Below, in pieces: positions 30,955-32,069 of a stretch of 32,069 nucleotides of DNA. Every line of letters begins with the position of its first letter. Positions within the stretch are counted from its first letter, which is position 1. The translations under genes were made by a program, and so were the position numbers. The stretch comes from Acidisphaera sp. S103 (GTDB lineage Bacteria; Pseudomonadota; Alphaproteobacteria; Acetobacterales; Acetobacteraceae). The DNA is taken from positions 106,932 to 139,000 of the forward strand of contig NZ_LMUJ01000032.1 of the NCBI RefSeq assembly GCF_009765975.1, in the 5' to 3' direction. A model generated the notes under the pieces. That model worked only from the letters and a program-made list of their open reading frames with translations. It did no database searches and had not been told where the DNA came from.

Positions 30955-32010
30955 ATGGCGCCGAATACCAAGCGGGTGTTCTACGTGAACAACGTCGCAG
31001 CCCAGGTGTATCTCGATATGCTGGCCAAGCGGCCGGACATCCACGTGGACAAACTGGAAAACGATTCCCCGGACTCCGCGATCGAGCCCGTACTGGCGCA
31101 GGCGCACGCCTATCAGATCGGCAGCAGCCGCCAGGAGCTGGTGATGAAGCTGCAAGGCTACACCCCGCTGCTGTCGCGCTGCCCCAACCTGCTGGTGCTG
31201 TCCACGAACGGTGCCGGCTTCGACACGGTGAACCTGGCGGATGCGACGGCGGCGGGGGTCGCTGTGGTCAACCAGGCGGGCGGCAACAAGGAAGGCGTTG
31301 CCGAACACGTCATGGCGATGATGCTGGCGCTGTCGAAGCGGATCGTCATGTCCGACCACGCCATGCGCAGCGGCGGCACCTACGACCGGCGAGACTTCAT
31401 GGGCGACGACGTCCAAGGCCGCACGATCGGCATCATCGGGATCGGTCATGTCGGCACCCGCGTGGCGGAGCTATGCCGCGGCCTGTTCCAGATGCGGGTG
31501 ATTGCCTACGACCCGTATCAGACCGCCGAACAGATTGCCGCCAAGGGCGCAGAAAAAGCCGCGACCCTGGAAGACCTGCTGCGAGCCGCCGATTATGTCT
31601 CGATCAACTGCCCGCACACCAAGGAAACCCGCGGCATGATGGGCGCCGCTCAATTCGCCCAGATGCAGAAGCACGCCTATTTTATCACCACCGCGCGCGG
31701 TGGGATTCATGACGAAGACGCGCTGGCGGCCGCACTGACCGCGAAACAAATCACCGGCGCCGGCCTGGATGTCTGGGAAGACGAACCGCCGCCGTCCGAC
31801 CACCCGTTGCTGCGGTTCGACAACGTGCTGGTCAGCCCGCACACCGCCGGCATCACCCGGCAGTCACGCCACAACATCGCGAAGATCGCGGCCGAACAGA
31901 TGCTGGATATCCTGGACGGCAAGAAGCCGCCCCGTCTGCTGAACCCCGAGGTGTGGGACGCCTACCGCGACCGCTTCGCCGCGATCCTGGGCTTTTGCCC
32001 GGAGGCGTAG
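30955..32010 (+). CDS. D-isomer-specific 2-hydroxyacid dehydrogenase
   Basis: A 351-residue NAD-dependent dehydrogenase of the D-2-hydroxyacid family. The nucleotide motif is GIGHVG (162-167), followed by an acidic residue in AYDPYQ (Asp186) that favours NAD. The catalytic triad is Arg248 (TTARGG), Glu277 (DVWEDEP) and His296 (SPHTAG), with family-like spacing. It would interconvert a 2-oxoacid and a D-2-hydroxyacid; it resembles glyoxylate/hydroxypyruvate and phosphoglycerate dehydrogenase-like members but lacks an ACT domain, so it is not a long-form SerA. AGGAAAG lies upstream of the ATG. Together with the divergent SDR it may belong to a small hydroxyacid/ketone catabolic pair, which is inference. 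Confidence 0.93.
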   Translation: MAPNTKRVFYVNNVAAQVYLDMLAKRPDIHVDKLENDSPDSAIEPVLAQAHAYQIGSSRQELVMKLQGYTPLLSRCPNLLVLSTNGAGFDTVNLADATAAGVAVVNQAGGNKEGVAEHVMAMMLALSKRIVMSDHAMRSGGTYDRRDFMGDDVQGRTIGIIGIGHVGTRVAELCRGLFQMRVIAYDPYQTAEQIAAKGAEKAATLEDLLRAADYVSINCPHTKETRGMMGAAQFAQMQKHAYFITTARGGIHDEDALAAALTAKQITGAGLDVWEDEPPPSDHPLLRFDNVLVSPHTAGITRQSRHNIAKIAAEQMLDILDGKKPPRLLNPEVWDAYRDRFAAILGFCPEA

Positions 32011-32045
32011 GATACGGCTCGCGGATAGTCGATCGGCCACGCCCT

Positions 32046-32069
32046 CACCGTCATGGCCGGGCGGGTCCC
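32046..32069. repeat. Left half of a probable intergenic palindromic repeat, cut by the edge
   Basis: The last bases contain CACCGTCATGGCCGGGC followed by GGGTCCC. From memory, intergenic elements of the form CGTCATGGCCGGGC...GGCCATCC are common in alphaproteobacterial genomes and form a hairpin; only the first arm would be inside the window. A related CGTCATGGCC core occurs near 22978. Confidence 0.4.

Noticed and set aside
1-32069. CRISPR array, tRNA, rRNA, insertion sequence, integrase or phage genes
   Set aside because: I looked for regular direct repeats, cloverleaf-like segments and transposase/integrase motifs and found none.

Overview
The window looks like chromosomal DNA of a high-GC alphaproteobacterium, most likely an Acetobacteraceae/Rhodospirillales relative. 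This is inferred from gene content and GC-rich codon use, because there is no rRNA or phylogenetic marker here. About 27 protein genes are packed in short operons, many joined by 4-base ATGA/TTGA overlaps. I see no tRNA, rRNA, CRISPR, IS element or phage gene.

Layout. (1) 1-8614: a divergent amide/cyclic-amide block. Leftward: an MFS carrier, hyuA and hyuB (cut by the window edge). Rightward: an AtzG-like small subunit, an amidase-signature amidase, an asparaginase-family protein lacking its usual catalytic-site Asp, and a methyltransferase. (2) 8617-18352: single genes and short pairs of catabolic character: a PrpB-like lyase, an orphan branched-chain-type binding protein with a clear terminator, a lone cyclic-nucleotide-binding-fold protein, a luciferase-like oxidoreductase, a crotonase lacking both hydratase glutamates, a protein of unknown function, an intradiol dioxygenase, a PPOX-type flavoprotein, a DHA2 exporter and a second PEP-mutase-family lyase. 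(3) 18353-23816: a long, structured leader followed by a PQQ alcohol-dehydrogenase-type enzyme with an Asp-x-Asp lanthanide-type signature, a cytochrome c fused to an unrecognised N-terminal domain, an FAH-family hydrolase and an enoyl-CoA hydratase. (4) 23803-30060: a signalling block. A leftward five-gene unit encodes a PAS histidine kinase, a stand-alone receiver, a histidine kinase with an ethylene-receptor-like membrane domain, a transglutaminase-like protein and a signal-less solute-binding-fold protein. A REC-HK-REC hybrid kinase diverges from it. (5) 30120-32010: an SDR and a D-2-hydroxyacid dehydrogenase.

How it fits together. Blocks 1-3 suggest import and breakdown of small organic nitrogen compounds, acids and alcohols, with periplasmic oxidation feeding electrons to cytochrome c. 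Block 4 looks like a phosphorelay: two kinases with closely similar catalytic cores but different sensors flank one DNA-binding-free receiver. The most notable observation is the ethylene-receptor-type sensor, which keeps every ligand- and copper-associated residue I could align from memory to plant ETR1.
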